A DNA stretch of 42,491 bases from Spirogloea muscicola (taxonomy: Eukaryota > Streptophyta > Zygnematophyceae > Spirogloeales > Spirogloeaceae): assembly GCA_009602725.1 (NCBI GenBank), contig WELB01000023.1:1-42491 (forward strand). The letters are read 5' to 3'. Under the pieces are notes generated by a model. It was not told the DNA's origin and searched no databases. It saw nothing but the letters and a program-made list of their open reading frames with translations. The translations under genes and the position numbers were made by a program. Shown here piece after piece: positions 21,211-33,262 of the stretch (positions are counted from its first letter, which is position 1; each line of letters starts with the position of its first letter).

Positions 21211-21240
21211 TTGCAAAGCTGTGCTACCACAGCTTTGCAA
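21211..21240. repeat. Perfect 13-bp inverted repeat
   Basis: TTGCAAAGCTGTG, loop CTAC, then CACAGCTTTGCAA. All 13 pairs match. There is no U-tract and no adjacent gene end, so a terminator role is not supported. It could be cruciform-forming DNA or the foot of a small RNA hairpin. Confidence 0.7.
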
Positions 21241-21817
21241 CTTTTACATTGTTATATAGATGACTATATGAATACATATCCTGCAGTGCTGCAATTGTGC
21301 AATATAGTTGCTGCTGCTTGTCATATTGAAAGCCCTCCTGTCTGCAAGTGGGTCCAGTGACATCATGTGTACACATGCAAGCAATGACCATGAAGGCATG
21401 AGATACTCCTGCTGGTCCTTCACCAAGCTGGGGCAATTTGCAGTCAAGCAGCACATGACATGCAGCAAAATATGGTTGAGAATGTGTCTAACAAACACAA
21501 GGGACTAAGCTCCATCAGCATAATGAGGAGTTCTATGATTGGTTGCTACTTTGCACAGGCCTATGGAAGTCACTGAAGATTGTTGCTGTAACGTGGTGCC
21601 AATACGCGAGTTGAAAGTACACAAGCATGTCCAGCAGTCCAGCATGCGGCAAGGATTCTGCCACAGTCCTTGCAAGCTGTGCAAATTAGGAGAGCTCCAA
21701 GGGTCATGTTGACTCGTTCTAATCTAGTTGGGTGCCTCTGCAATGGACTTCATCCTGTATATCCTCTACAATATGTTGACACGACGGGAAGGTACAGTGG
21801 CCAATTTGGCCCAGAAG

Positions 21818-21879
21818 AGAAAAGCGCGGCCGAATTGACTGGTGGCTGGGAGAAGCCAGCCCAAAAGGAATGGACAAGG
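21818..21879 (-). mobile_element. Full-length copy of the 61-62 bp hairpin element
   Basis: It starts AGAAAAGCGCGGCC and ends GAATGGACAAGG on the plus strand, the same ends as the element inserted at 593-653. About 53 of 61 bases match. The internal hairpin is GGCTGG/CCAGCC-like with GAGAAG between. No clear target duplication is visible, which may mean it is older. Confidence 0.6.
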
Positions 21880-21998
21880 TCAAGAGGAGCCGAATGGCGC
21901 AGAAAGCAGGGGACTAAGTGCTAAGACCGAAGCCCAGAAGAGGATGTGCAGGACTCTTCTAAGTTTCATCTTTCATGTGCTTGTTCTTCATGTGCTGT

Positions 21999-24130
<2,132 letters not shown>

Positions 24131-25464
24131 GCCGCGGGCCTGGGTGGCGCCGCCACGCGGGACGCCGGGCCGGAGCCTCCGCGCGAGGAAGCCGTCGCCG
24201 AGCCCCTCGCCACCAACGGCGAGGCTCCGAGCCCGCCGGCTGGAGAGGCAGCCGGCGGCGCGGGTGGCGCTGCAGCCGCTGACAAGCCCCTGCCGGCGTC
24301 GTCGACCCTGCCCGGGAGCCGCAGCAGCGGCGTCAGCACCGAGGAGTTCTACGACGCCGCCGACAACTCGCTTGACGGTACGTCTCACATACTGGTGGCG
24401 GCTTGGCATCCAAGCCTTCCCATCCACCCTATCCACTTATTGAGCCACTGGACCCGTGTTAGTGGACTCTCGTGGCCCGTGCTCGTTTTCGTCAGTCAGC
24501 TCTCGCTGCTTGGCCGTGCTTGCAGAGTACTCTAGCGACGACGACAGCATGCGGTCTGGCGCGAGGACGCAGCCGTGGCGTGACAGAAGCCGCAGCGCCA
24601 GCGGCCGGCGGACTGAGTCGCAGCAACGGGCACTCGGGAAGGAGCCCCTTGAGAAGACATCGTCGGAGCTGGGCGATACCACGAGGACGCCCGTCGGCGC
24701 GGGAACGCGCCATGCTCAGGCTGGCCCCGCAGAGCCGGCCAGTTCCGCTGTGTACGAGGAAGGATCTGGGAGAAGTACTGGTGCTGCGGAGAGCGTTGAA
24801 GCGGCTGATGCAGATACGGCCGGCGTTAGCTTCTGGCCAGCAGGTACGAGCGTGGAGCAGCAGCAGGGCAGGGCTCCGAAAGGAGGGACAGCAATCCCAG
24901 GAGCCGCCAGTGGTGAGGACTTGGCAGCTATGCTTGCCAAGAAGGAGCGTGAGATTGCACGCCTCAAGGACAAGCTGCAGTACATCGAGCGGATGAATGA
25001 TGAGATGTCGCAGCGAAATCAAGGTCGGTTGTAGCCCAAGTCTGGTCACTGCTTGTGTCCTGCAAGTCTAGGTGCCGACTTCAGCGAGAGCTGTGCTCAA
25101 CATGCTCGTAAGAAGGATTTCAATCAGCAGCAGGGATGGCTGCCTCACTAGTGCAACTAGCTTAGATGCTTCAGCCGCTTGATATTGAGTTGCTCAGGGT
25201 CTAAGCTAACAGCAGTCTCAGGGACCGTATTTGAATTGTGCAGAGCTGGCGCGAGCGCGTCGCTGGCAGCGACAGCTGCGGTCGAAGCTCTTCAATTACC
25301 TGTTTGGAGCAGCGCTGATTGCTGGAGTAACAGGCGCGGCAGCTTTTGCCATAAAAACGTGGGCACCTGAAGCCGTTAATTGGTGGAAGGATCCCGGTGC
25401 AGAGCCGGAAAATGCCACTCATACAGATCATGCCTCAAGTGTTAGAATCAAAGAGCAGGATTAG
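24131..25464 (+). CDS. Tail-anchored coiled-coil protein with FFAT-like motif (5' end missing)
   Basis: Exons 24131-24377 (partial), 24526-25023 and 25244-25464 join in phase to 321 visible residues. The first part is a low-complexity Pro/Ala/Glu-rich stretch. Then comes STEEFYDAADNSLDEYSSDD, matching the FFAT pattern E-F-F/Y-D-A-x-E/D with acidic flanks that binds VAP proteins of the ER. A disordered Ser/Arg/Gly-rich middle follows. A coiled coil (KKEREIARLKDKLQYIERMN and onward through QRNQELARARRWQRQL) leads into one hydrophobic segment (YLFGAALIAGVTGAAAFAIK) and a short hydrophilic tail of about 35 aa. This is the layout of a C-terminally anchored membrane protein. The family is not recognised; a role at ER contact sites is inference from the FFAT-like motif. 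Confidence 0.7.
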
Positions 25465-26247
25465 ATTGCAGTGACAAGTTGCGTCCCAAGGATGCGCATT
25501 TGACATACTAGTAGCAGCACCTAATGATTCTCTTTACATCAGCTTGTTTTCTAACCTTGCCTTTCAATGACAGTAGCTTAATGAGGGCGCAATGAATCCT
25601 TTGTGTCTGGTGAGGGATGCCTGGCTGAAGCTCTGAGTCATTGAGACAGCAACAAGTTGAGCGGATGTCACCGTTCACTACCTCGTCCACCTATGCCAAT
25701 TTGCCCATAAGACTCTCTAGACATTATTAGAAACACCTCCCACACAGTTGTTCCCCAGCCCAAAACCTCATCTCGTTCTCACGGTGCCCAGGCACTGCTG
25801 AGCATCCGCCAGCTGCTATTGAATATCTGCATTGCGGTACTTCTTGTCTTTGTGTTCCTCAATAGACAAGTACTATGATGCTTCATGTTCTGGGTTTCTG
25901 CAGGGCTGCTTTGATCAAGTGAGTGCAACTTTGGCTCCATACGGAAATTTGACGCTCCAGGGCCATGCAATCAGTCAGACTGCAACCTATACTCAAAATA
26001 GGGGTGCTGTCTGAGGGGCGCACATGCTTGCGTGCAGGACCTAGTGATGGACATGTCTCATGTTTCCAAGCTCCTGCTTGTTAGCACAGCGACCTGAACC
26101 TGCCTGCCTTCATTGACAAGCAATGGGTTATGTGCTAGACTGATTGGGGCACAGTCGCCGCTGTGCATTGCCACCGAAGGTAGGTTGTTTGAGTTGTAGG
26201 AGGGGAAACGGCCATGTTAAAAGGGGATGTGCTGCCACCAACAAATG
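25465..26247. other. Intergenic region with a hydrophobic open frame
   Basis: The plus strand is open from 25711 to a TGA at 25876-25878 without an ATG. It ends in a hydrophobic segment (LLLNICIAVLLVFVFLNRQV). It could be a 3' exon of an unseen transcript or an alternative last exon of the preceding tail-anchored gene. Nothing else is supported here. Confidence 0.3.
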
Positions 26248-27253
26248 TCATGTGCTGCGAACTCGTGGGCTCAGCATCTTTGACCACTGCCGCAGTAGCT
26301 GGTCAATGTCCCCGTTCATGCGTGTGCCGCGCCCTCCCCAGACCAACATGTGGCCTACGTCGTGCAACGAGCCGCCCTCCACCTCATGCACCACCTTGAA
26401 GCCCAGCCGTCGGTAGTACCTCACCAGCTGTTGCGCATCGGAGCAGGGGGTCCCACATTGGCATGTCAGACAGGCCTTCAAGTACATGGCCAACGCCTTC
26501 CGTAGCGAGCAGCCCTGAAAGGTGCAGCTGCTGTTATGGGATGCAAGGCAGCTCATCGGATGCCTCCAAATCTGGCTGGTGGGGGCAGCGGGGGCGAGTG
26601 CGGGGAGGCCTGACCTTGGCGTGGTACTCGTCGGTGTCGTGGATGGCGAGCAGCTCGGCAGTCCGACAGCCGCGCTCGCGGCCATGGCACAGCGCCAGGC
26701 CGCCCATGAGGGCCGCGACGCCCAGCAAGCGCCTGGCGCTGGACGACGAGTAGGACCGCGTCATGCGCACGCTGTCGAGGTGCAGCAGCCAGCCGCGCGT
26801 CCAGAGCCTCACCACGCCGCGGGCCTCTCCCAGTACGGCGCCGCCGGGCGCGGCCTCGGCAGCCGTGATTGCGAAGAAGGGCCCCGTGGTGCGCAGGCCG
26901 AGGCTCACGCCGCGCTCGAGCGCCGCCGCAGCGACGTCGGCCGCCGTTGGCAGCCGCAGCTGCGCCGGCGCTGCCGCTGTGGCAGGCTCGTCGGAAAATG
27001 CAGACTCGGCCTGTTGGTGCCGCCCGAGCGCCTCCACGGCGGCCCAATTCTGCGGAGCTCGCCGAAGGCGGAGGGGGCGAGCCAGCGCGCCAGCTCCATG
27101 GCCGAAGCAGCCCGCCGGCGGCGGTTGCCATGGGGGCCGGCTGGCGCCGCAGCCGGAGCAGCCGCCAGCCTCCTTGGCGTTCAAGCGCCAGCTCGTGGCC
27201 GTGGTGAGCCCCAGCTCCGCTGGCGGCAGCGGCGGCGGCAGCCGCAGGGGCAT
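26248..27253 (-). CDS. Plastid-type GNAT-fold acetyltransferase-like protein
   Basis: Two exons (27253-26615, 26427-26248) join in phase to 272 aa. The first roughly 90 residues are Ala/Pro/Arg-rich, like an organelle transit peptide. The core has an arginine-rich segment (YSSSSARRLLGVAALMGGLA), then CRTAELLAIHDTDEYHAK, and across the splice LVRYYRRLGFKVVHEVEGGS. The last block resembles GNAT motif B (YYRRLGF), where acetyl-CoA-binding N-acetyltransferases end. The order resembles uncharacterised plant plastid proteins of this kind; substrate is unknown and catalytic activity cannot be confirmed. An in-frame ATG-less extension reaches 27370, but ATG 27253 has a better context. Divergent from the Nudix gene, 340 bp apart. 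Confidence 0.65.
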
Positions 27254-27593
27254 GGCCGCCCCCTCCCTCCCTCTCCGCAAAGGCACGGCACGGCGGCAGT
27301 TCTGCCGCAGCACCCGGCAGCTAGCACGCGCAGACGGCGGCAATATGAAGGCCGGTCGTCGTACTCGCAAGGCGCAGCACAGTCACGACTCCAGAGCCAA
27401 GTAGAAAGCAGCTCGAGTTGGTCTGCGCGGAGCCAGAAGAGTGTGGCTGCTGGAAAAGATTGTGCTGCGTCTGGTACGTGAAGAAGACGCTGACAGTAGA
27501 GGGTGGTGGCCGTGAGAGGCCCAACATGNGGCCCGGCGAGGGCTCCCCGCGGCGGCGGCGGCCTTCGCTGCGCGGGAGAGAAGCTCGGGGGCC
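27254..27593. promoter_or_regulatory. Divergent promoter region, GNAT-like / Nudix
   Basis: A 340-bp interval separates two start codons facing away from each other. It includes a single N at 27528, likely a contig join, so the spacing may be wrong. GC is high near both starts and lower in the middle. No TATA-like box is evident. Confidence 0.45.
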
Positions 27594-29941
27594 ATGGCGA
27601 TCGAGGGCCAGGCGGCGGGGCTGGCGCCGCTGCCCCCTGACGACCTTGCTCCGGGTACGTCGCCCGGACCCATGCTTTGCGATGGCGCTCTGGAGCTGAC
27701 CCGCCGATGGTCTCGAGCTGCCATGCTGACAGCGCGAGGTTGGCGCTGGCGACGGCGGCCTGAGGTGCAGCTCTGATCGCCATTTCCCAATTGTGAGATG
27801 GTCACAACTCGTGCTGCTCCTCTGATGGCAGGTGCTGGTGACGAGCCGCTGTTGGCGGCAGTGCCGGCCGCGGCGGCTGCGCTGGGGGGCCACGAGGACC
27901 GCTACAGCGGGATCATCGTCGACCCCGCCACGCTGCCCGCCGACGCGGCGCTCTTCCCTGGCCAGCTCGCCGCCGCGCTGGCCTTATGGGCCTCCCAGGT
28001 GCCCCCATTGCGACGCACAGACTGTGCATCAAGTACCACTCTCACATGGCATGAAGCTGAAGCTCCAAATTCTGCTCAACTCTTGGGTTCGTGTGGCCTG
28101 GTGTACGACTTGGGTCCACGTTTGCGAAGCTGGTCCCTGCCCTGGTTGATGATTGCCGCTTGGCATCCGCGTCGGTGTGCGCAGGGCAAGAGGGGCATCT
28201 GGCTCAAGCTGCCGATCCAGAGGGCCAACCTCATCCTGCCCGCCGTGGAGGTATGGCTCCGCCCCTGAGTGAGCTGCGCTGGGTCACTCTGACTGGCTGG
28301 CTCGCGCTCAACTCCGGCTCAAGGAAGGAGTTCACCGCTACAGGGTCGTCGCTGATGCTGGGCGGGCTCTGTGGCAGGCAGGCTTTATCTTCCATCATGC
28401 TGAGGCCGACTATGTGATGTTGACGCGCTGGCTGCCGCCATCTCCATCCACGCTGCCCCCCAATGCCTCCCACCAAGTTGGCATTGGCGCTTTTGTCATG
28501 AACGATGCCAGAGAGGTGCCCACCGTGCTGAGTGCTGCTCTTCTTAGTACACAGGCATCCAGTACATGTCATTGTTTTTTTTAAGCTGGATGCATTGCTG
28601 AACGGTCTGTTAACAGATGGGCTTCCGCACTTGCTGCCTGACAAGCCAATCATCAGGCCTCTGAACCCTTGATCTTTAGAAGTCGTTGGCAATGCCATGA
28701 CACTAAATTCCTAGCCCTTGTTCATGGTGTTGCAGGTGCTTGCAGTCCAGGAGCGCAATGGACCTCTCCGAGGCTCTGGTGTCTGGAAGATGCCGACAGG
28801 TCTTGTCAATCAGGTGCAGCTGCTGTGTGCTCTGCTATGCCTCCTCTGCATGCTTTGCTGTGTCTGGATGAAAGCACTGCTGCCTTTGTAGAAAAGTTGC
28901 GCAGGTCTTATTCTTAGAAAGTAAAATAAGTGAAGCATATCTTCTTCTTCTTGTTAGCCTTCACTTATGCTTCTGGGTTGCCCTTGCAGAGTTGCCAATG
29001 CTTTCGCTCATAAAGCTTAGGCAAACTTATAAGTGTTAAAAGCAGGTGATAATTTGCGTTTTCCAACTTGTGCAGGACGAGGACATAAGTGCAGCAGCGG
29101 TTAGGGAGGTCAAGGAGGAGACTGGAGTGAGTGCGCTGTCCCGCCTCTTCTTCCACCTTCGCCAGGGCATGCAGAAGTCGTGGGCGTTGTCTGCCTCTGG
29201 GTTTTCATGCCAAGAGCAAGACCAGATGCAGACAATGATGTAGGTGTCATCCTCAAGTGACTCCCCTTTATCACAGAGGGTATCTACAGTGTATTAGTGC
29301 TGACACACAGGACTAATGGATGCCGCAGATCGACGCACAGTTCCTGGAGCTGACCTGCTTCAGGTTCTTTCATTGCCTCATCTCCTCATGGGCTCATACT
29401 TGCAGCTGATTGCCCCATCAGAGAGAGTACAAACTCGGTGTCTGCAGTCCCCCCTCACCTCCTTCATTGCACTTTACAGGCAAGTGCATCAGGTTGCCTT
29501 TGGGAAGTCCGACCTATTTTTCGTCTGCATCCTGCGCCCTCTATCAAGCGAGATCACTAAGCAGGAGTCTGAAATTGAAGACTCGAAGGTAAGTAGTGGC
29601 AGCTATACACCTCTGATGTGCGGCACAGATATACTCTCACTCCCTATCTCATGTTTCCCAAGTTCTGCGTGCCACTAAGCCTTAAGCGGCAGTCAGTTCC
29701 TGCTCTCCTTTGCCTACCTAGCAAAATGACGTCTGTTCCTGTATTCCAGTGGATTCCACTGGCAGAATTTGCAGCTCAGCCTTTCTACCAAAGGAGTGAG
29801 ATGCTGAAGAAGATGCTGGAACTGTGCATCGCAAGTGCCGAAGGCATGTACAAGGGGTTTGTTGTGGACAAGGTGGAGTCGGGCTTTAGCAGGGCACCTC
29901 AGGCCATGTACTGGGGCCGATACCCTTGGTCAAGAGTCTGA
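27594..29941 (+). CDS. Nudix hydrolase
   Basis: Nine exons join in phase to 298 aa: 27594-27654, 27832-27998, 28185-28250, 28378-28515, 28736-28813, 29076-29126, 29329-29363, 29480-29588 and 29750-29941. An N-terminal domain (DRYSGIIVD, GKRGIWLKLPIQRANLILPA, AGFIFHHAEADYVMLTRWLP) precedes the Nudix domain. This is the arrangement of plant NUDT2/7-type and human NUDT6-type proteins. The Nudix box spans residues 166-188: G-x5-E-x7-REVKEETG-I, all catalytic positions present. Such enzymes hydrolyse nucleoside diphosphate derivatives such as ADP-ribose or NADH with Mg2+; the specific substrate cannot be read here. No clear transit peptide is seen, so it is probably cytosolic. Length fits the family (about 280-320 aa). 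Confidence 0.93.
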
Positions 29942-30354
29942 CTGCTTTGGTATAGTCTAGCAAAATTTGCTCTGAATGTAGTAGAATTGGGTTATCTTCT
30001 GTCCATTGATTGTCTTTGCATTAGCATCATGCTAAGCGCCTGGTGCTTCTGTAAGAGTAGAAGTAGCATATAGCATATATTTGCAAGCCTAACGATTCCA
30101 CACGCTACTGTATAGTCTCCGTAATGACTCATGAAGGTTAAGGTAACAGCCTTCACTAGAGCTCTGATTTCTTGTACACAAGGACAAGCGACCAACAGTG
30201 GCGCATTGCCAGCATTCTTTGTAGCTTGTCCAACAATACGAACTCAACCGCTTGAGTGAGAACTATATTTAGTGATTACAGAATTCACAATGAAAGTGAA
30301 GCAGTAATCAGGATCTAATAGAAGGTTAGAGGATGTCATCACAGTCCTGAGATG
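29942..30354. other. Convergent 3' intergenic region
   Basis: These 413 bp lie between the Nudix stop (plus) and the HIT stop (minus). The sequence is AT-richer than the coding DNA, and I see no gene, repeat element or strong hairpin. Confidence 0.5.
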
Positions 30355-32247
30355 TCATGTTTGAGCATGCAGATCTGGAGATCCATATCGCTGTTCAAAG
30401 AGTGCCCTGAGCTTCTTGGGCTTCTGGTAGCCACCGTGCTCAGCCTCCACAGACGGCCAGTATGCCATGGATGAGTCATGCGGCGACCGTGGAACTATAT
30501 GTATGTGCAAGTGACTTGGAATTGAAGCTCCTGAATGAGGCCCTATATTGATGCCGACACTGTAGCTGTCAGCTCCAGTAGCCTCCATTGCCACCTGCAA
30601 GCTCAATCGCGTGGCAAGCATCGGCAGTGAGATAATGATGAAACACTGCACTGAGGTTCTGGGAGAGTAGCCAGCTCCAGGATAGTTACGTGGGCTTCTA
30701 TCGCCGACACGCACATGTCTATGTCTAGCGGATTCAGCGGCCCCGCATGGAATGCAAACAAATCCTTGTCAAAATTGTGAAGCCCCTTACCTGGCCAGCT
30801 TCCGAGACCAATGCAAAGAGGCCAAGAACTTCTTCATCCGAGCACAGCTCCAAGTTTGCGACATGGCGATTGGGGATGACCATCACGTGGCCAAACTTGT
30901 AGGGCTTCACGCTGAAGAGCACCCTCCCATGCTCGTTCGACCTCAGAGCGTCGTGTTCACGGCACAGGGGGCACTGGTCTTGTGACGGGTGCGTGTCAGC
31001 AAAGTCGGGTTCAAAGACGAGCTGGTGTCCCGCTGCTTGGCCTAGGCCGCCGCTCGGCACTGCGCCGACATCATTACTCGACTTCTGGAGGCCTTCCAAT
31101 CTTGCAATCTCGGCTGAGAAAGCTGGCCTTTGGCATCGAGAAGGAAAAGCTTGTCAGGTCACCAGTCAGCGTATGTAAGCAAGCCTTCGACTTAAGCCTT
31201 TCTTGCAGAGTGCATTGTGCACTCTGGAAGTCAATATTGCAACACGCAGGTTGATGAAGCTGAAAGAACATCACAAGGCCTCACCTTGCCGGACGGGCAT
31301 ATCCTTGAGGTGAAGTATAGATGCGCGAGTCGACCACCACATGAAGTTCGTGTCGTCGGGGTTACGGGGCACGACGTGGACGTGCAAATGACCGAGGCCC
31401 TCCAGCCCCAGATGGTCGCAGCCATGAGGCCCAAAATTGAAGCCAATGTTGCAGCTAGCCTGCGCCCCCAACGGGCCTCATTAAGCATGCTGGGCTGCCT
31501 GCTTTATGGGCTGTCTTACGGTCGCTGCAGCCCCTACCAAGCGAGCCATACAGCGAGGCCCTGGAGAAATGCGGCACTAAGTTACGAGTATCGGCAACCT
31601 TGGCAGCTCTGTGGCAGACACCCACCACACCTACCGCGAGCAGCTGCATCCTTCACAATCCTGGGCTTTGCATAGCGAGCTGTGGACCCAAGGACCGGTG
31701 GTTGAGGCGGAGGAGGAGCCACATGAGCAGCCTGCGGTTCGGAGTCACACCTTGGGCCCGATGTTCGCCGTCGACCAGGAGCTGGCGGTGAACCAGGCGG
31801 CGTAGCTCGCGCGGGCGGCCAGGCAGACTGCTCTGTTGCCAAGCGACCGGCGTAAGCTCGCAATGCACGACCTCGCGCTCCCGGACGACAGCCGACGGCC
31901 AGTTGTCCAGACCCAGGATCTCATCACTGAGTCCCGGTAGCGAGCCGCTGGGCTGGCACTGTCGTCGTCGAGCCGTCGCAGGCGTCGTCGACAACGCCGG
32001 GGAAGATGGCGAGCGTGCCGAATCCATGGTGGGTTTGTGCTGAGGCAAATAGCTCAATGGCAGGTACGAGCGCTGCACCTGACGAGGTCCAGGAGCTCGT
32101 CCGGGTGCAGGTCGCTGACGGCCGCGGCGTGGCGGCGCGGCGCCACCATGACGTGCCCGACCTTGGCCGCCGCGCCGCGCGAGCCGGCGCCCCAGATCAC
32201 CGTCGACAGCGGCGTGCGGTGCGCGACCAGNAGCGGGAGGAGCGGCG
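30355..32247 (-). CDS. Tandem HIT-domain protein (two HIT domains), model incomplete
   Basis: The last exons are 31459-31285, 31113-30791, about 30724-30690 and 30594-30355; an upstream exon ends at 32079. HIT domain A has KVGHVMVAPRRHAAAVSDLH in the upstream exon and GHLHVHVVPRNPDDTNF in exon 31459-31285. Domain B has DQCPLCREHDALRSNEHGRV, YKFGHVMVIPNRHVANLELC and SHLHIHIVPRSPHDSSM. Both H-x-H-x-H catalytic triads are intact. HIT enzymes hydrolyse or transfer on nucleotide phosphates such as Ap3A/Ap4A and AMP-lysine. Exon 31285 ends in phase 1 and exon 31113 starts in the matching phase, so A and B join in one frame. Two weak points remain: no convincing exon lies between 32079 and 31459, and the 30724-30690 exon is one base out of phase with the donor at 30791. 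Two adjacent single-HIT genes are the alternative. The 5' end abuts an inverted repeat and an N (32231). Confidence 0.65.
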
Positions 32248-32249
32248 GG

Positions 32250-32531
32250 CAGGGCCGCGCGCCGCGGCGCCGATCGCGGCGCGGGTCGCGGGGAGGAGGG
32301 CTTCCCCCGAGTGCCCACATAGCTTGCTTCATCTGGGCTCGCCGATCACAGCAAGTGCCCTCGATGAGAAAAGCGGCTGGCCTTGGCCTGACCTTGGGCA
32401 AGGAAGGATCTTCCAGGAGAGGGCGATTGCTGTGATCGGCCAGCCCAGATGAAGCAAGCTATGTGGGCACTCGGGGGAAGCCCTCCTCCCCGCGACCCGC
32501 GCCGTGATCGGCGCCGCGGAGCGCGGCCCTG
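32250..32531. repeat. Long inverted repeat, about 104-bp arms
   Basis: Bases 32250-32354 and 32428-32531 are reverse complements with three mismatches by eye, separated by about 73 bp. Both arms encode, on opposite strands, the same ATG-led peptide start (MKQAMWALGGSPPPRDPRR). The repeat lies immediately upstream of the first visible HIT exon and 19 bp from an N at 32231. It may be a real palindromic duplication of the gene's 5' end or an inverted chimeric read join. Confidence 0.85.
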
Positions 32532-32799
32532 ATCAAGTCACTTAATTATGGTCATCATGGCCGAGCTTGGCACCCGGTTAGGTGGCAGTGTGCTCGTCGC
32601 TAGCCAACAATGTGGAACGGCAGTTGAACGCTGCCACAGCGCCACAGCGTGCCTCCACGTGCTCTCTTCTTTGCTTGGCTTGGAATAGAGCATTGACAAC
32701 TACAACTCTACCAAGGACTGGATCAGAAGCAAACGCACGACCTGCAGACTTGTATCCTAATCTTTCTTCTAGAATAAGCTCACTCCAGTCAGCTGCCAT
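32532..32799. other. Intergenic stretch with ambiguous open frame
   Basis: A minus-strand ATG frame at 32799-32578 encodes 73 aa starting MAADWSELILEERLGYKSAG. It overlaps a plus-strand open frame feeding into the retroelement fragment. Neither matches a family I recognise, and overlap with retroelement DNA makes a gene unlikely. Confidence 0.25.
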
Positions 32800-33085
32800 C
32801 TACATTCACGGGGCTTTTGGCGCTCGGTGGCTTGAGCTTCTTCACCAGCTCTTGCGCAGCGCTGTATCCCGCCGGTACCTCGGGGATCAGGCTGAATTCA
32901 ATGCAGCGGGCTCTCTCTCGCAGGTGTAATGCATGCGCCTGTCAATCTTGCTGCAGCGGTCCATGGCATGCGCGCTGCAGCTGCGTGCCGGTCGCGCATT
33001 GGCTGCAGCCTCAGGCCCTGGCCAGGGGACCCATTACCCTGAGACTAGTTTCTCCGACCTGCGCCTGCTCAACAGGGCTTACTGA
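32800..33085 (+). mobile_element. Retroelement 3'-end fragment (reverse-transcriptase ORF C-terminus)
   Basis: The plus strand reads IHGAFGARWLELLHQLLRSA, VSRR, then FNAAGSLSQV, an in-frame TAA, then MRLSILLQRSMACALQLRAG, RALAAASG and finally SDLRLLNRAY before a TGA at 33083-33085. It matches the 480-987 copy over the same two blocks, with the linker also conserved (FNAAGSWAQV there). The stop between the blocks shows the copy is dead. The 3' UTR after the stop differs from that of the 15-kb copies but resembles the remnant near 3250, so at least two subfamilies exist. Confidence 0.6.
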
Positions 33086-33262
33086 GTGTTTCGTGGCTCC
33101 TTGATACCCTGTGTGCTGGTCATTGTTACTGCAGATTTGCTGAAAGCTGGACTCTTACTTCTCAGTAGCATAGAAAAAAAGAATTGACGAATAAAGAATG
33201 ACTGTCTGGCTGACAAGTTTGGACACATTGAAAATATGGCAATCACGTAGACCTGAACGCAA

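Larger units (their letters stand above)
20700..21998. other. Intergenic region with hairpin and one short element
   Basis: No gene is visible. Bases 20865-20920 are a low-complexity stretch of TACAT/TTAC/ACGTT units. About 21085-21165 resembles part of the 5.3-kb duplication unit. A perfect 13-bp stem with a 4-nt loop lies at 21211-21240. A full-length hairpin element lies at 21818-21879. Confidence 0.5.

Noticed and set aside
29942-30060. Chlorophyte TGTAA poly-A signal after stop codons
   Set aside because: I looked downstream of several stops (14667, 20699, 29941, 40715, 40997) and did not see a clear TGTAA in the first stretch, so no poly-A sites are annotated.
31600-31805. Plus-strand frame reading ADTHHTYREQLHPSQSWALH inside the HIT gene region
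   Set aside because: Protein-like locally, but it lies opposite the HIT introns and has no defensible start or splice partners; I could not decide and left it out.
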